Source of the DNA: an uncultured Acholeplasmatales bacterium
Lineage (GTDB): Bacteria; Bacillota_I; Bacilli_A; Acholeplasmatales; Anaeroplasmataceae
NCBI GenBank assembly: GCA_944324805.1
Contig: CALUXS010000008.1
Location: forward strand, 1 to 64,000
Length of the DNA stretch: 64,000 nucleotides
Direction of reading: 5' to 3'
In this document: positions 40,028 to 48,232 of the stretch, piece by piece
How positions within the stretch are numbered: position 1 is the stretch's first letter
How the letters are laid out: each line of letters begins with the position of its first letter
Notes under the pieces: model-generated
Databases searched by the model: none
Told to the model about the DNA's origin: nothing
Seen by the model: the letters and a program-made list of their open reading frames with translations, nothing else
Program-made: the position numbers and the translations under genes

Positions 40028-40061
40028 CAAAATAGACCAGTAGAAATACCAGTCTATTTTG
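40028..40061 (-). terminator. Terminator of the GH84 gene
   Basis: CAAAATAGAC (40028-40037) pairs with GTCTATTTTG (40052-40061). Read on the minus strand it follows the GH84 stop and leads into a T-rich stretch. Confidence 0.75.
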
Positions 40062-40067
40062 TTAAGA

Positions 40068-42128
40068 TTATTTATTTAAAATAGGAGAAAGCTTAGCTTG
40101 TAAGTTTTTATAAAATGGTCTTATTGTAACTTCACCTGTAGAGCAATTTACATTACGTTCAGAACCTATTATAAAAATTTTCTTAGTGTATTTACTTTGA
40201 CTATCAGCTTCTATTTGATTAGCTTCAACTAAAAGTTGCTTAGCTTTTTCAAATTCACCATTAGCAGTAGCATTTACACTATCTAAATATTTTATTCCAG
40301 CTTTGCATAAATCTTTTAGTGAATCCATCCATGGTTTAATGTCAGTTATTAATTCTTTATTATTACCTTTTTCTTGGTAAGTATCAATAGCTGTAATAAT
40401 TCTTTCAAATTCATTGTTTAGAGGAGTAGTATAAATACTTATATCGGTATTTACCATTTCTTCATTAATATGCTCTAGTAGCTCATTGATAAGTGGTACT
40501 AATAAAGGTGATTCTTCCTTGTTTAATTGAGGAATCCAACCATTAGATAAATGCTCAGTACTTTGTAAATTAGATGCAAAAATATACAATTGCTCAGCTA
40601 AATTTTTATCATTTTCAATTGAATCAAAGCTCTTACGATAAGAACTATCATGATTAAATCCTTTAATATTCCAACTATAATCTAAGGCTTGATAAATAGC
40701 GATTTTTGAAGCTTCAGGGTATGGACTAGGATTAACTAATAATCCAGCAATTTGCTCAACATCAGTATTTAAAACAGTCATTTTTGGCATAAATATATTT
40801 TCACAAACCCCAAATGAATCATTTACAGGAGAATTTAACCAGAAAACAGGAAGGCGATCAGTTCTATTTTTGAAGTCATCAATAGTAGATTTACTTAATG
40901 TTCCGTAAACTTGTTCGCCAGTCCAATGTTGTCCAAATTCTTGTGGCAATGCTTTTCCAACCTCAGCTAAGTATGCAAGTTGTGCTTCATCATTAGTTCC
41001 GCAATAAGTAGTAGGAATAAACTGCCACTCTACCTTTTCTTCTAATGAATTAGTCCATGTCAATAAGTCTTTAGCAATTTTTACATGGTTTAAAGCTAAG
41101 GTGGTGAACCACTCTAACTTTTTATTAGCAGCATCATCACCTTCAAAATTAGGTACTGCAATATCATCAGCAGATAACGCAAAACTTCTTACACCGATAG
41201 AGTATAATTGCTCAAATTTTGCTTTAACAACGTTTAATTCATCATTGTAATTATCAAAATTAAAAGGTGTTCCATGCATAAATGGATGAATTGCCCAAGT
41301 AAATTCAACCTTATTATTTTTTGCGGCATCAGCTAATCTTTTCATTTCAGAAAGTTTTTCTTGAGGATATAATTCACGCCATTTTGCAGAATGGTATTCA
41401 TCGTCTTTTGGAGCAAATACAAAATTATTCATTTTATATTTTGAGCCCCATTCTACCATGTCAATTCTTTCTTCAGTAGTCCACGGGAAACCATAAAAAC
41501 CTTCAATAACTCCTCGTCTTGCTGTAGTAGCATAATCCTCAATTTTTACATTAACTAAGCTTTCATTATTATTGCTAGCAAAGTCTAAAATTTGATCAAG
41601 CGTATTTACCCCATAAAATACACTATCACTATCTTTACCTAAAATTGAAATTACCCCATTATTAACATACATTTGATATGCATCAATTTTACTAAATAAA
41701 TCATCAGTAGGTTTATCTTTTTCGTCCATATATTTATCAACATAGCTATTTGACCCATCAATGCCAACAAAAATATTAACGTGTTCATTCTTTCCTTTAT
41801 CTGAATAGGTATAGGTCATATTATTACTAGAAAGAATGTTTTCTAGCCTTGCCTTAGTAATGCCATCAACGCCATTTTCTAAAACGACATTAACGGAATC
41901 TTTTTTTAATTTAAAACCATTATCTAGATAATTAGCATTCTGAATAGTTGGCGTTACATCATATTTTTTATTTATTTCTATGATGTCACTATAAACAAAA
42001 TCGTTATTCATAGGTGGATTAGAACCATTGCCTCCTGAATCATTTTTTGTTTTGTTACAAGCTGTAACTGTTCCTGCTGTCACTAGCGCAAGTCCTGCTA
42101 CGCTTATTTTCTTTAGAATATTATTCAT
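40068..42128 (-). CDS. GH84 family beta-N-acetylglucosaminidase lipoprotein
   Basis: The 686-residue exported enzyme removes terminal beta-GlcNAc from mucin or glycosaminoglycan chains, as in clostridial NagJ. A signal ends at the lipobox VTAC. A GH20b/NAG-like N-terminal domain spans about 40-170. The GH84 catalytic barrel starts at RRGVIEGFYGFPWTTEER, with FAPKDD and the catalytic Asp pair Asp321-Asp322 in LSADDI. A helical C-terminal region follows. I start at ATG 42128, with GGAGG 9 bases upstream; an ATG at 42167 lies inside the predicted -10/-35 region. It has its own regulated promoter and terminator. Confidence 0.93.
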   Translation of the reverse strand: MNNILKKISVAGLALVTAGTVTACNKTKNDSGGNGSNPPMNNDFVYSDIIEINKKYDVTPTIQNANYLDNGFKLKKDSVNVVLENGVDGITKARLENILSSNNMTYTYSDKGKNEHVNIFVGIDGSNSYVDKYMDEKDKPTDDLFSKIDAYQMYVNNGVISILGKDSDSVFYGVNTLDQILDFASNNNESLVNVKIEDYATTARRGVIEGFYGFPWTTEERIDMVEWGSKYKMNNFVFAPKDDEYHSAKWRELYPQEKLSEMKRLADAAKNNKVEFTWAIHPFMHGTPFNFDNYNDELNVVKAKFEQLYSIGVRSFALSADDIAVPNFEGDDAANKKLEWFTTLALNHVKIAKDLLTWTNSLEEKVEWQFIPTTYCGTNDEAQLAYLAEVGKALPQEFGQHWTGEQVYGTLSKSTIDDFKNRTDRLPVFWLNSPVNDSFGVCENIFMPKMTVLNTDVEQIAGLLVNPSPYPEASKIAIYQALDYSWNIKGFNHDSSYRKSFDSIENDKNLAEQLYIFASNLQSTEHLSNGWIPQLNKEESPLLVPLINELLEHINEEMVNTDISIYTTPLNNEFERIITAIDTYQEKGNNKELITDIKPWMDSLKDLCKAGIKYLDSVNATANGEFEKAKQLLVEANQIEADSQSKYTKKIFIIGSERNVNCSTGEVTIRPFYKNLQAKLSPILNK

Positions 42129-42157
42129 TTTAATCCTCCGTTTTTTAATGTGAATTG

Positions 42158-42186
42158 ATTTTACCATTAAATAAAAGCGATTTCAA
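42158..42186 (-). promoter_or_regulatory. GH84 promoter with overlapping catabolite-type operator
   Basis: On the minus strand TTGAAA (plus 42181-42186) and TAAAAT (plus 42158-42163) are 17 bases apart. The plus-strand 15-mer ATAAAAGCGATTTCA at 42171-42185 matches the CcpA consensus except one position and covers the -35 and spacer, a repressing position. A related inverted site, AAATCGCTTTAT, lies about 104 bases away at 42278-42289. Confidence 0.7.
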
Positions 42187-42320
42187 CTAATTTTTTATTG
42201 TTTATTTAAAAAAATAAATCATATCTTATATAATTATATAAATAAATATTTATATTTAAGTATTTAATTTAATAAAAAATCGCTTTATTATATAATTATT
42301 AATAGAAAGCAGGGGTAGTT

Positions 42321-42824
42321 ATGAAGATTCAAATAATTGGATATTCAGGAGCCGGTAAATCTTCTTTGGCTAGAAAAATAGCAAATTTTTATAAAATCTC
42401 AAGTCTTCATTTAGATTCTGTTAAGTTTTATGGAAACTGGCAAGAAAGGACAAAGTTAGAACAAGAAAAAATTATAAAAAGATTTTTAGAAGAAAATGAA
42501 AATTGGGTTATTGATGGTAATTATACTAGCATAATACCTGAAAGATTTATAGAGGCTGATTTAGTAATATTTTTAGATTTTAATAGGTTTATATGTTACA
42601 ATAGAGCTAGAAAAAGATATAAATATTATTATCAGAAGGTTAGACCTGATTGTCCTTGTATAGAAAAATTTGATTGGGAATTTAAAAAATGGCTTTTATT
42701 TAGTGGAAGAACTAGAAAGCGTAAAAGAAAGTTTCTAAGCATTATAAAAGAAGCAGAAAAAGGAATTATTATAAAAAATCAAAAAGAATTAGACAATTTT
42801 ATAAAAAAATACTTGACCTTATAG
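42321..42824 (+). CDS. P-loop kinase, FlaR/topology-modulation-like
   Basis: The 167-residue protein resembles adenylate kinase-like 'DNA topology modulation protein FlaR' sequences. Walker A is GYSGAGKSS at residues 7-15, LHLDSVKF follows, and GNYTS and LDFNRFICYNRARKR are typical. Its true substrate is unknown; the FlaR name is historical. TATAAT at 42291-42296 with a weak TTTAAT 17 bases upstream may be the promoter. It precedes the MerR gene by 40 bases. Confidence 0.75.
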   Translation: MKIQIIGYSGAGKSSLARKIANFYKISSLHLDSVKFYGNWQERTKLEQEKIIKRFLEENENWVIDGNYTSIIPERFIEADLVIFLDFNRFICYNRARKRYKYYYQKVRPDCPCIEKFDWEFKKWLLFSGRTRKRKRKFLSIIKEAEKGIIIKNQKELDNFIKKYLTL

Positions 42825-42864
42825 TTACTATATCCTTTAAGATAAGGCTAGAAAGGGTGATTTT

Positions 42865-43710
42865 ATGAATATAAATGAAGTAGAAAAGTTGACGGGAATT
42901 AGCAAACAAAACATTAGATTTTATGAAAGTAAGGGATTATTAAAACCTAGTCGTAATAAAATTAATAGCTACAGGGAGTATAGTGAAGAAGATATAAAAG
43001 TACTAAATATTATTAAATTGTTTAGGCTATTAGACTTTTCTATAGAACAAATAGAGCTCATGCAAAAGACAGGAGAAATTTGTAATGTTGAAGAACATAT
43101 TAATTTATTAAAAGAGCAAATTAAAAATTATGAAGGGTCAATTTCAATATGTGAAAAGCTCAAAACAGAATCTAATTTGCAAAATCTAAATCCTAAAATC
43201 TATTTAGACCTAGTAGATAATAAGAAAAGAGAAGGATATCATTTTAATAGTTTTATTGAAGATTATAAGTTTTATTTAAAACGTAAGTATATAAAAGAAT
43301 TTAGCTTTATTCCTGATAATATGTGTATGACAAAAGAAGAATTTACAGAAGCACTATTAGCATATGCAAATGAGAAGAAAAAGGATATTACAATTATAAA
43401 AGAATCAATGTATCCAGAATTTGTTTTAGATGGTTATATGTATGAAGCAGATAGAGTAGTAGGAAGGTATGGTGCTGTAGTACGTTGTAAATTGAAAAAC
43501 AATGGTGATTTGCCTGAATTTGTTGTCAATAAGAAGCGTAAAATACAAGTATTATTAATTTATTATTTGCCTTTATTTGTAATACTAGCACTGTTTAGTT
43601 GGATGGTATTTGCAAGAGATGGTGCTTGGTGGCTAAAACTTATTTTAGGTTTAGGTGAGGTATCATTAGTATTAGCATATGGAATTTATTGGAAGAATGT
43701 GGATAATTAG
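42865..43710 (+). CDS. MerR-family regulator with C-terminal membrane helices
   Basis: The 281-residue protein has a MerR winged helix (INEVEKLTGISKQNIRFYESKGLL, residues 2-25) and a dimerisation helix to about 120. The C-terminal part (about 150-215) is not recognised, and two hydrophobic helices lie at about 227-247 and 253-272. It may be membrane-anchored. AAAGGGTG precedes the ATG. Which promoter it controls is not evident. Confidence 0.8.
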   Translation: MNINEVEKLTGISKQNIRFYESKGLLKPSRNKINSYREYSEEDIKVLNIIKLFRLLDFSIEQIELMQKTGEICNVEEHINLLKEQIKNYEGSISICEKLKTESNLQNLNPKIYLDLVDNKKREGYHFNSFIEDYKFYLKRKYIKEFSFIPDNMCMTKEEFTEALLAYANEKKKDITIIKESMYPEFVLDGYMYEADRVVGRYGAVVRCKLKNNGDLPEFVVNKKRKIQVLLIYYLPLFVILALFSWMVFARDGAWWLKLILGLGEVSLVLAYGIYWKNVDN

Positions 43711-43713
43711 AGG

Positions 43714-43743
43714 TTGTATGGTATCCTAAAAATGAGATATAAT
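43714..43743 (+). promoter_or_regulatory. Promoter of tRNA-Ser(CGA)
   Basis: TTGTAT (43714-43719) and TATAAT (43738-43743) are 18 bases apart and end six bases before the tRNA. Confidence 0.65.
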
Positions 43744-43749
43744 TATAGC

Positions 43750-43836
43750 GGAGCAATACCCAAGAGGCTGAAGGGACAAGTTTCGAAAACTTGCAGATCG
43801 TAAGATGCGAGGGTTCAAATCCCTCTTGCTCCGCCA
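43750..43836 (+). tRNA. tRNA-Ser (anticodon CGA)
   Basis: GGAGCAA (43750-43756) pairs with TTGCTCC before the G discriminator and encoded CCA. The anticodon stem CAAGT/ACTTG encloses TTCGAAA, giving CGA, which reads UCG. The long variable arm is typical of class II serine tRNA. The T arm is GAGGG TTCAAAT CCCTC. Confidence 0.96.
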
Positions 43837-43856
43837 TAATTTTATAAGGAGAAAAA

Positions 43857-44135
43857 ATGAAAAATTATATCTTTGATGCTGTTATTCATTCATCAAGTAA
43901 GGGAGGAGCATATATTGTTTTTCCATATGATATAAAAAAAGAGTTCAATAAGGGAAGAGTTAAAGTTCATGCTACATTTGATGGAATCTTATATGATGGA
44001 AGTATTGTCAATATGGGGTTAAAAGATGAGAATGGTAATGTATGCTATATTATTGGAGTTTTGAAGAAAATTAGAGAAAAACTCAGTAAAGGTCCTGGTG
44101 ACATTATCAAGGTAACTATAGTAGAAAGAGAATAA
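43857..44135 (+). CDS. DUF1905 domain protein
   Basis: The 92-residue protein matches DUF1905: IFDAVIHSSSKGGAYIVFPYDI at the start, VKVHATFDGILYDGSIVNMG and a C-terminal GDIIKVTI. Such small beta-barrel proteins are widespread and uncharacterised. It starts 20 bases after the first tRNA-Ser, with AAGGAG upstream, so it may share the tRNA transcript. Confidence 0.85.
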   Translation: MKNYIFDAVIHSSSKGGAYIVFPYDIKKEFNKGRVKVHATFDGILYDGSIVNMGLKDENGNVCYIIGVLKKIREKLSKGPGDIIKVTIVERE

Positions 44136-44139
44136 AAAT

Positions 44140-44451
44140 ATGGTAGGAAAATATAAAGTAATTACATTATGTGGTAGTACAAAATTTAAAGATGAGTTTT
44201 TGAATCAACAAAAAAAATTAACACTAGAAGGAAACATAGTAATATCAGTAGGATTATTCGGTCATTCTGGTGACAGTGAGGCATTAGATGAAAAAACTAA
44301 ATTAATGCTTGATGATATGCATAAAAGAAAAATTGATATGGCAGATGAGATATTTGTAATTAATAAAAATGGTTACATTGGTTCTAGTACAAAATCAGAA
44401 ATAGAATATGCTATAAAAACTAACAAAAAAATAAATTACCTAGAAAATTAG
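44140..44451 (+). CDS. Nucleoside 2-deoxyribosyltransferase-like/DUF4406-type small protein
   Basis: The 103-residue product starts KVITLCGSTKFKDEFLNQQ and ends with IGSSTKSEIEYA. This resembles the Rossmann-like fold of nucleoside deoxyribosyltransferases, with a GS/ST nucleotide loop and a conserved ADEIFVIN strand. Enzyme activity is not proven. It follows DUF1905 by 4 bases and precedes the second tRNA-Ser by 18. Confidence 0.75.
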   Translation: MVGKYKVITLCGSTKFKDEFLNQQKKLTLEGNIVISVGLFGHSGDSEALDEKTKLMLDDMHKRKIDMADEIFVINKNGYIGSSTKSEIEYAIKTNKKINYLEN

Positions 44452-44469
44452 AGTAATTTATTTTTATAG

Positions 44470-44558
44470 GGAGCAATACCCAAGAGGCTGAAGGGGCGGG
44501 CTTGGAAAGCTCGTAGACTGTAATAGGTGCAAGGGTTCGAATCCCTTTTGCTCCGCCA
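44470..44558 (+). tRNA. tRNA-Ser (anticodon GGA)
   Basis: The acceptor GGAGCAA/TTGCTCC and the D arm are identical to the first tRNA-Ser. The anticodon stem CGGGC/GCTCG (one G-U) encloses TTGGAAA, giving GGA, which reads UCC and UCU. The variable arm is long and CCA is encoded. Confidence 0.96.
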
Positions 44559-44630
44559 TTTATATATAATACATAAATTTTGATGCTCGATATGAGTATC
44601 TTTTTTGTAGTAATTAGAAAGGATGTTAAT

Positions 44631-45245
44631 ATGAAAATCGCTAAAGAAAACTGGAGTTGGGTTAGGGAGCCTAGAGTATATAAAATAGAAGAAAATACAA
44701 TTGAAATTATCACTGAACCAAAAACAGATTTGTGGCAACGTACATATTATCATTTTAGAAATGATAACGCACCATTATTACAAATCAAAACCAAAGAAGA
44801 ATATTTTTCGTTTGTAGTTAAAACAACATTTGATAGTAAGGTACGTTTTGATCAATGCGGTATTGTAATTTATTTAGATAGTGAAAATTGGTTAAAAGCT
44901 TCTATAGAATATGAAAATAAAGATATTCAACATTTAGGAAGTGTTGTTACTAATCACGGTTATTCAGATTGGGCTACTACAGTAATTTCTTCATCAGTAA
45001 AAACCATTTGGTATCGTCTTAGTAGACGTAAGGATGATTATTGTATAGAAGGTTCATATGATGGTATAAATTTTTTCCAAATGCGAGTATGTCATTTATT
45101 TAAAGGGAACGAAGAAATTAGTTTTGGTGTTTATGCTTGTAGTCCGGAAAATTCTAGTTTTAAGGCACAATTTACTGATTTTGAGATTACAGAGTGTAAA
45201 TGGAATGCTCATGATGGCCAGTCTCCAGATAAAGAATTATTTTAA
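44631..45245 (+). CDS. DUF1349 (concanavalin A-like) family protein
   Basis: The 204-residue cytoplasmic protein matches DUF1349: RTYYHFRNDNAP near the start, FDQCGIVIYLDSENWLKASIEYE, SDWATT, and the late region EISFGVYACSPENSSFKAQFTDF. The fold is a beta-sandwich related to carbohydrate-binding lectins, and function is not established. I start at ATG 44631, after AAAGGATG; the in-frame TTG at 44580 adds unconserved residues. Confidence 0.85.
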   Translation: MKIAKENWSWVREPRVYKIEENTIEIITEPKTDLWQRTYYHFRNDNAPLLQIKTKEEYFSFVVKTTFDSKVRFDQCGIVIYLDSENWLKASIEYENKDIQHLGSVVTNHGYSDWATTVISSSVKTIWYRLSRRKDDYCIEGSYDGINFFQMRVCHLFKGNEEISFGVYACSPENSSFKAQFTDFEITECKWNAHDGQSPDKELF

Positions 45246-45278
45246 TATAAAAGAATAAATAGGTATCTAAGTAAAATG

Positions 45279-45358
45279 AAAAAACTGATGATAAACTAAA
45301 GAGATGTCTTAATGCTATAATCATTATGGGCGTATTATTAGAGTATCGTCAGTTTTTT
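45279..45358 (+). terminator. Probable terminator with a long loop
   Basis: AAAAAACTGATGAT (45279-45292) pairs with ATCGTCAGTTTTTT (45345-45358), with one G-U, across a 52-base loop. A T run ends it. The loop may hold further structure, so it could be a small RNA end. Confidence 0.5.
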
Positions 45359-45431
45359 TATATATTTATAAATTTAGAAGTATAAATTATTATTGTCTGA
45401 CATGACTAATAATTATGCAACTTTAAGTAGC

Positions 45432-45460
45432 GTGACATTTAGTATTTCTACCATTATAAT
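45432..45460 (+). promoter_or_regulatory. Promoter of the XRE/acidic-repeat pair
   Basis: GTGACA (45432-45437) and TATAAT (45455-45460) are 17 bases apart; AAGGAGGAG and the GTG start follow. TGACAT occurs at 45399 and 45433 and could be a regulator site. Confidence 0.75.
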
Positions 45461-45483
45461 AAAGGCTGTAAGGAGGAGATAAA

Positions 45484-45930
45484 GTGATTGATTTTGTAAA
45501 GGTCGGAGAAAAAATTTCTAAATACCGTAAGCAAAACAATTTAACACAAGATGATATTGCCATAAAATTATTTGTCTCCCGTCAGTTAGTTTCTAAATGG
45601 GAAAATGGAACTGGAATTCCTTCTATTGATTCCTTAATAGAACTAGCAAAACTCTTTCATATAACTTTTGAAGAGTTACTTTGTTTAAATGAGGAAACAA
45701 ATTTAGACGAAAACAACATATTTAATGGTCGCGAACGTTTGTATGTTGTGCAAAGTATTATTGATGGTAGCATAAAGGTTAATATCCCTGAAGTGTTTTA
45801 CCAATTTTCCTCATTAGAAAGAATGATGGTTTTAAAGGCAATTAGAGAACATAGATTAGATACTAATCTAGATGAGCTCTATCCTAAGTTAACTCCAGGT
45901 GAGCAAGTATATTTAAGAAAGGATGATTAA
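45484..45930 (+). CDS. XRE-family helix-turn-helix regulator
   Basis: The 148-residue protein starts at GTG after AAGGAGGAG. Residues 8-62 are a lambda repressor-type HTH (ISKYRKQNNLTQDDIAIKLF, then SRQLVSKWENG). The C-terminal half is short and helical with no known sensor domain. It ends 2 bases before the acidic-repeat gene, so the two are one unit. Confidence 0.88.
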   Translation: MIDFVKVGEKISKYRKQNNLTQDDIAIKLFVSRQLVSKWENGTGIPSIDSLIELAKLFHITFEELLCLNEETNLDENNIFNGRERLYVVQSIIDGSIKVNIPEVFYQFSSLERMMVLKAIREHRLDTNLDELYPKLTPGEQVYLRKDD

Positions 45931-45932
45931 TT

Positions 45933-46598
45933 ATGATTTTAAAAAAGGTAAAATTAGAAAACGGAAAAGAAAGTTATGAGGAAATTACTTTTGAAGATGC
46001 TTTAAATTATGAAAATAAAGATGAATTAGTATTCACAGATGAAGATGAGAAGGATGAATTTATAGACAAGCTAGATGAATTAGAAGAAGCTGAAGAAGAT
46101 GAAGAGGAAGATGATGACGATGAAGACGATGATGATTTTGATGATGATGATAAAAACACTAGGAATTATGGTTTTAGTTTTATAAACAATAAAGTAGGAG
46201 ATAGAATTTCACGAGTATTCATTAATAAAAAAGGAAATAAAATTATTAGTATGCTTCCTTTTATGGATAAAGAAGATATTGAAGAGTTAGTAAATGAGAT
46301 TTTAAATGATAATGAGCTCTATAAAGATATTAATCTAGTTACAATATTTCCATTTTTAAGTAAAAAAGAATGTAATGCACTATTTATGAAATTTATTTCT
46401 GATCCAAATAATGAACATAAAAAATACATTCACACCCTAGCACCTTTTGTTTCTAAAGAATGTTTATCAAAGGTTGTTGATAATTATATTGATGGAACAT
46501 ATAAAGATGAAGATGTAAAAATGGATTTATTATATCCATTTATGGATAGTAGTGATATTAAACGACTATTTAAATTTTATATGAATAAAAAAAATTAA
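45933..46598 (+). CDS. Acidic protein with four 31-residue PF repeats
   Basis: The 221-residue cytoplasmic protein is of a type I do not recognise. Residues 38-73 are almost all Asp/Glu. The C-terminal half has a Pro-Phe pair at residues 109, 140, 171 and 202, exactly 31 apart, each within a pattern hPFhs-K/D-xx-hxxLh that predicts two helices per repeat (LPFMDKEDIEELV, FPFLSKKECNALF, APFVSKECLSKVV, YPFMDSSDIKRLF). This suggests a HEAT-like helical solenoid for protein or nucleic-acid contact, with an acidic tail that could mimic DNA. Its link to the XRE gene suggests an antagonist or partner of that regulator. The terminator overlaps its stop. Confidence 0.75.
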   Translation: MILKKVKLENGKESYEEITFEDALNYENKDELVFTDEDEKDEFIDKLDELEEAEEDEEEDDDDEDDDDFDDDDKNTRNYGFSFINNKVGDRISRVFINKKGNKIISMLPFMDKEDIEELVNEILNDNELYKDINLVTIFPFLSKKECNALFMKFISDPNNEHKKYIHTLAPFVSKECLSKVVDNYIDGTYKDEDVKMDLLYPFMDSSDIKRLFKFYMNKKN

Positions 46599-46620
46599 GG
46601 AGCAGATAGCTCCTTTTTTT
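46597..46620 (+). terminator. Terminator overlapping the stop codon
   Basis: AAGGAGC (46597-46603) pairs with GCTCCTT (46609-46615) around AGATA, then five more Ts. The stem includes the last two bases of the TAA. Confidence 0.9.
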
Positions 46621-46677
46621 AATTAATATTATCTAAAATATCAAAACGAAAAATATGGTAAATTTTCTTTTGTACAC

Positions 46678-46706
46678 TTATTAAAATATATCAACTATGT
46701 TATAAT
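46678..46706 (+). promoter_or_regulatory. Likely promoter of the glycerol operon
   Basis: A perfect TATAAT (46701-46706) has a weak TTATTA 17 bases upstream (46678-46683). No clear cre site is seen next to it. Confidence 0.5.
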
Positions 46707-46726
46707 GAAATAAAGTAGGTGGATTT

Positions 46727-48223
46727 ATGGAAAAATATATATTAGCTTTAGATCAAGGAACAACAAGTTCTAGAGCGATTTTATTTGACAAAAATGGAAA
46801 TAATGTATGCATGGCTCAAAAAGAATTTACACAGTATTTTCCTAAAAGTGGCTGGGTTTTGCACGATCCATTAGACATTTGGTCATCAATAGTAGATTGT
46901 ATTTCTTCAGTTATAATTAAAATGGGAATTACGATTAAACAAATAGAAGCTATTGGTATTACTAATCAAAGAGAAACAACAGTATTATTTGATAAAGAAA
47001 CAGGAATGCCACTTTATAAGGCTATAGTTTGGCAGTCAAGACAAAGTAAGGATATTTGTGATAAATTAATTTTAGAAGGATATCTAGATTTAATTCACGA
47101 AAAAACAGGTCTAATTATTAATCCTTATTTTAGTGCAACTAAGATTAAATGGATTATGGACAATGTACCTAAGGTTAAGGAATTAATGAAAGAAAATAGA
47201 GTACTCTTTGGAACTATTGATACATGGCTCATATACAAACTTACAAATGGTAAGGTGCATGCTACAGATTATACGAATGCTTCTAGAACAATGTTATTTA
47301 ACATTAATACATTGAAATGGGATGAAGACATTTTAAAAATTTTAGACATTCCAAAAAATATTTTGCCAGAAGTAAAAGAATCAAGTGCATTTTATGGTTA
47401 CGCTGAACAATTATCACCATTTGGAGCTTTACATAAGATTCCTATTACTGGTGTTGCAGGCGATCAACAAGCTTCTCTTTTTGGTCATTGCTGTTTTTCA
47501 AAAGGCGAAGCAAAAAATACTTATGGTACAGGTTGCTTTATGCTTATGAATACAGGTAATAAGCCTGTTTATTCTAGAAATGGTTTATTAACGACAATTG
47601 CTTGGGGTATCAATGGTAAAATTAGCTATGCTTTAGAGGGCTCTGTTTTTGTTGGTGGTAGTGTTATTCAGTGGATTAGGGATGGCATGCGTTTAATTAA
47701 ATCAGCACCAGATAGTGAAGAATATGCAGTAAGAGTTAAAGATACGAATGGAGTTTATATCGTACCTGCCTTTACTGGTTTAGGAACACCTTATTGGGAT
47801 GATGAAGCTAGAGGTGCAGTTTTTGGTCTAACTAGAGGAACAACAAAAGAACATTTCATTAGAGCAACATTAGAATCAATTGCCTATCAAAATAAGGATG
47901 TTATGAATGTAATGCTTGAAGAGGCAAGTATTCCATTGAAATGCCTATATGCAGATGGTGGTGCAACAGCAAATAATTTTTTAATGCAATTTCAGGCTGA
48001 TATATTAAATGTAAGTGTAAAAATGCCTAGTGTTAGTGAAACCACAGCTTTAGGTGCTGCTTATTTAGCAGGTTTAAAAACAGGATTTTATGAATCATTA
48101 GATCAAATTAAATCAAAGCAAAACATAATTAAAACTTATGAGCCTAAAATGGAAAAAGATAAAATTACAGAGCTTTATAATGGTTGGTTGAAGGCAATTA
48201 AAGCAACTAGAGTATTCGAGTAG
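46727..48223 (+). CDS. glpK: Glycerol kinase
   Basis: The 498-residue FGGY-family kinase makes glycerol 3-phosphate. It begins with [18 protein letters not shown] and contains [22 protein letters not shown] and the FGGY signature near [18 protein letters not shown]. Length is normal. AGGTGG precedes the ATG. The downstream flavoproteins oxidise its product. No glycerol facilitator gene is adjacent. Confidence 0.97.
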   Translation: MEKYILALDQGTTSSRAILFDKNGNNVCMAQKEFTQYFPKSGWVLHDPLDIWSSIVDCISSVIIKMGITIKQIEAIGITNQRETTVLFDKETGMPLYKAIVWQSRQSKDICDKLILEGYLDLIHEKTGLIINPYFSATKIKWIMDNVPKVKELMKENRVLFGTIDTWLIYKLTNGKVHATDYTNASRTMLFNINTLKWDEDILKILDIPKNILPEVKESSAFYGYAEQLSPFGALHKIPITGVAGDQQASLFGHCCFSKGEAKNTYGTGCFMLMNTGNKPVYSRNGLLTTIAWGINGKISYALEGSVFVGGSVIQWIRDGMRLIKSAPDSEEYAVRVKDTNGVYIVPAFTGLGTPYWDDEARGAVFGLTRGTTKEHFIRATLESIAYQNKDVMNVMLEEASIPLKCLYADGGATANNFLMQFQADILNVSVKMPSVSETTALGAAYLAGLKTGFYESLDQIKSKQNIIKTYEPKMEKDKITELYNGWLKAIKATRVFE

Positions 48224-48232
48224 GTGGAAAAT

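Noticed and set aside
44420-44753. Minus-strand ORFs across tRNA-Ser(GGA)
   Set aside because: They read through a tRNA and the DUF1349 gene, and the frame SKRDSNPC is a known tRNA-antisense artefact.
45246-45480. T-box or other riboswitch before the XRE gene
   Set aside because: The promoter at 45432-45460 lies downstream of the hairpin, so the structure belongs to the preceding transcript.
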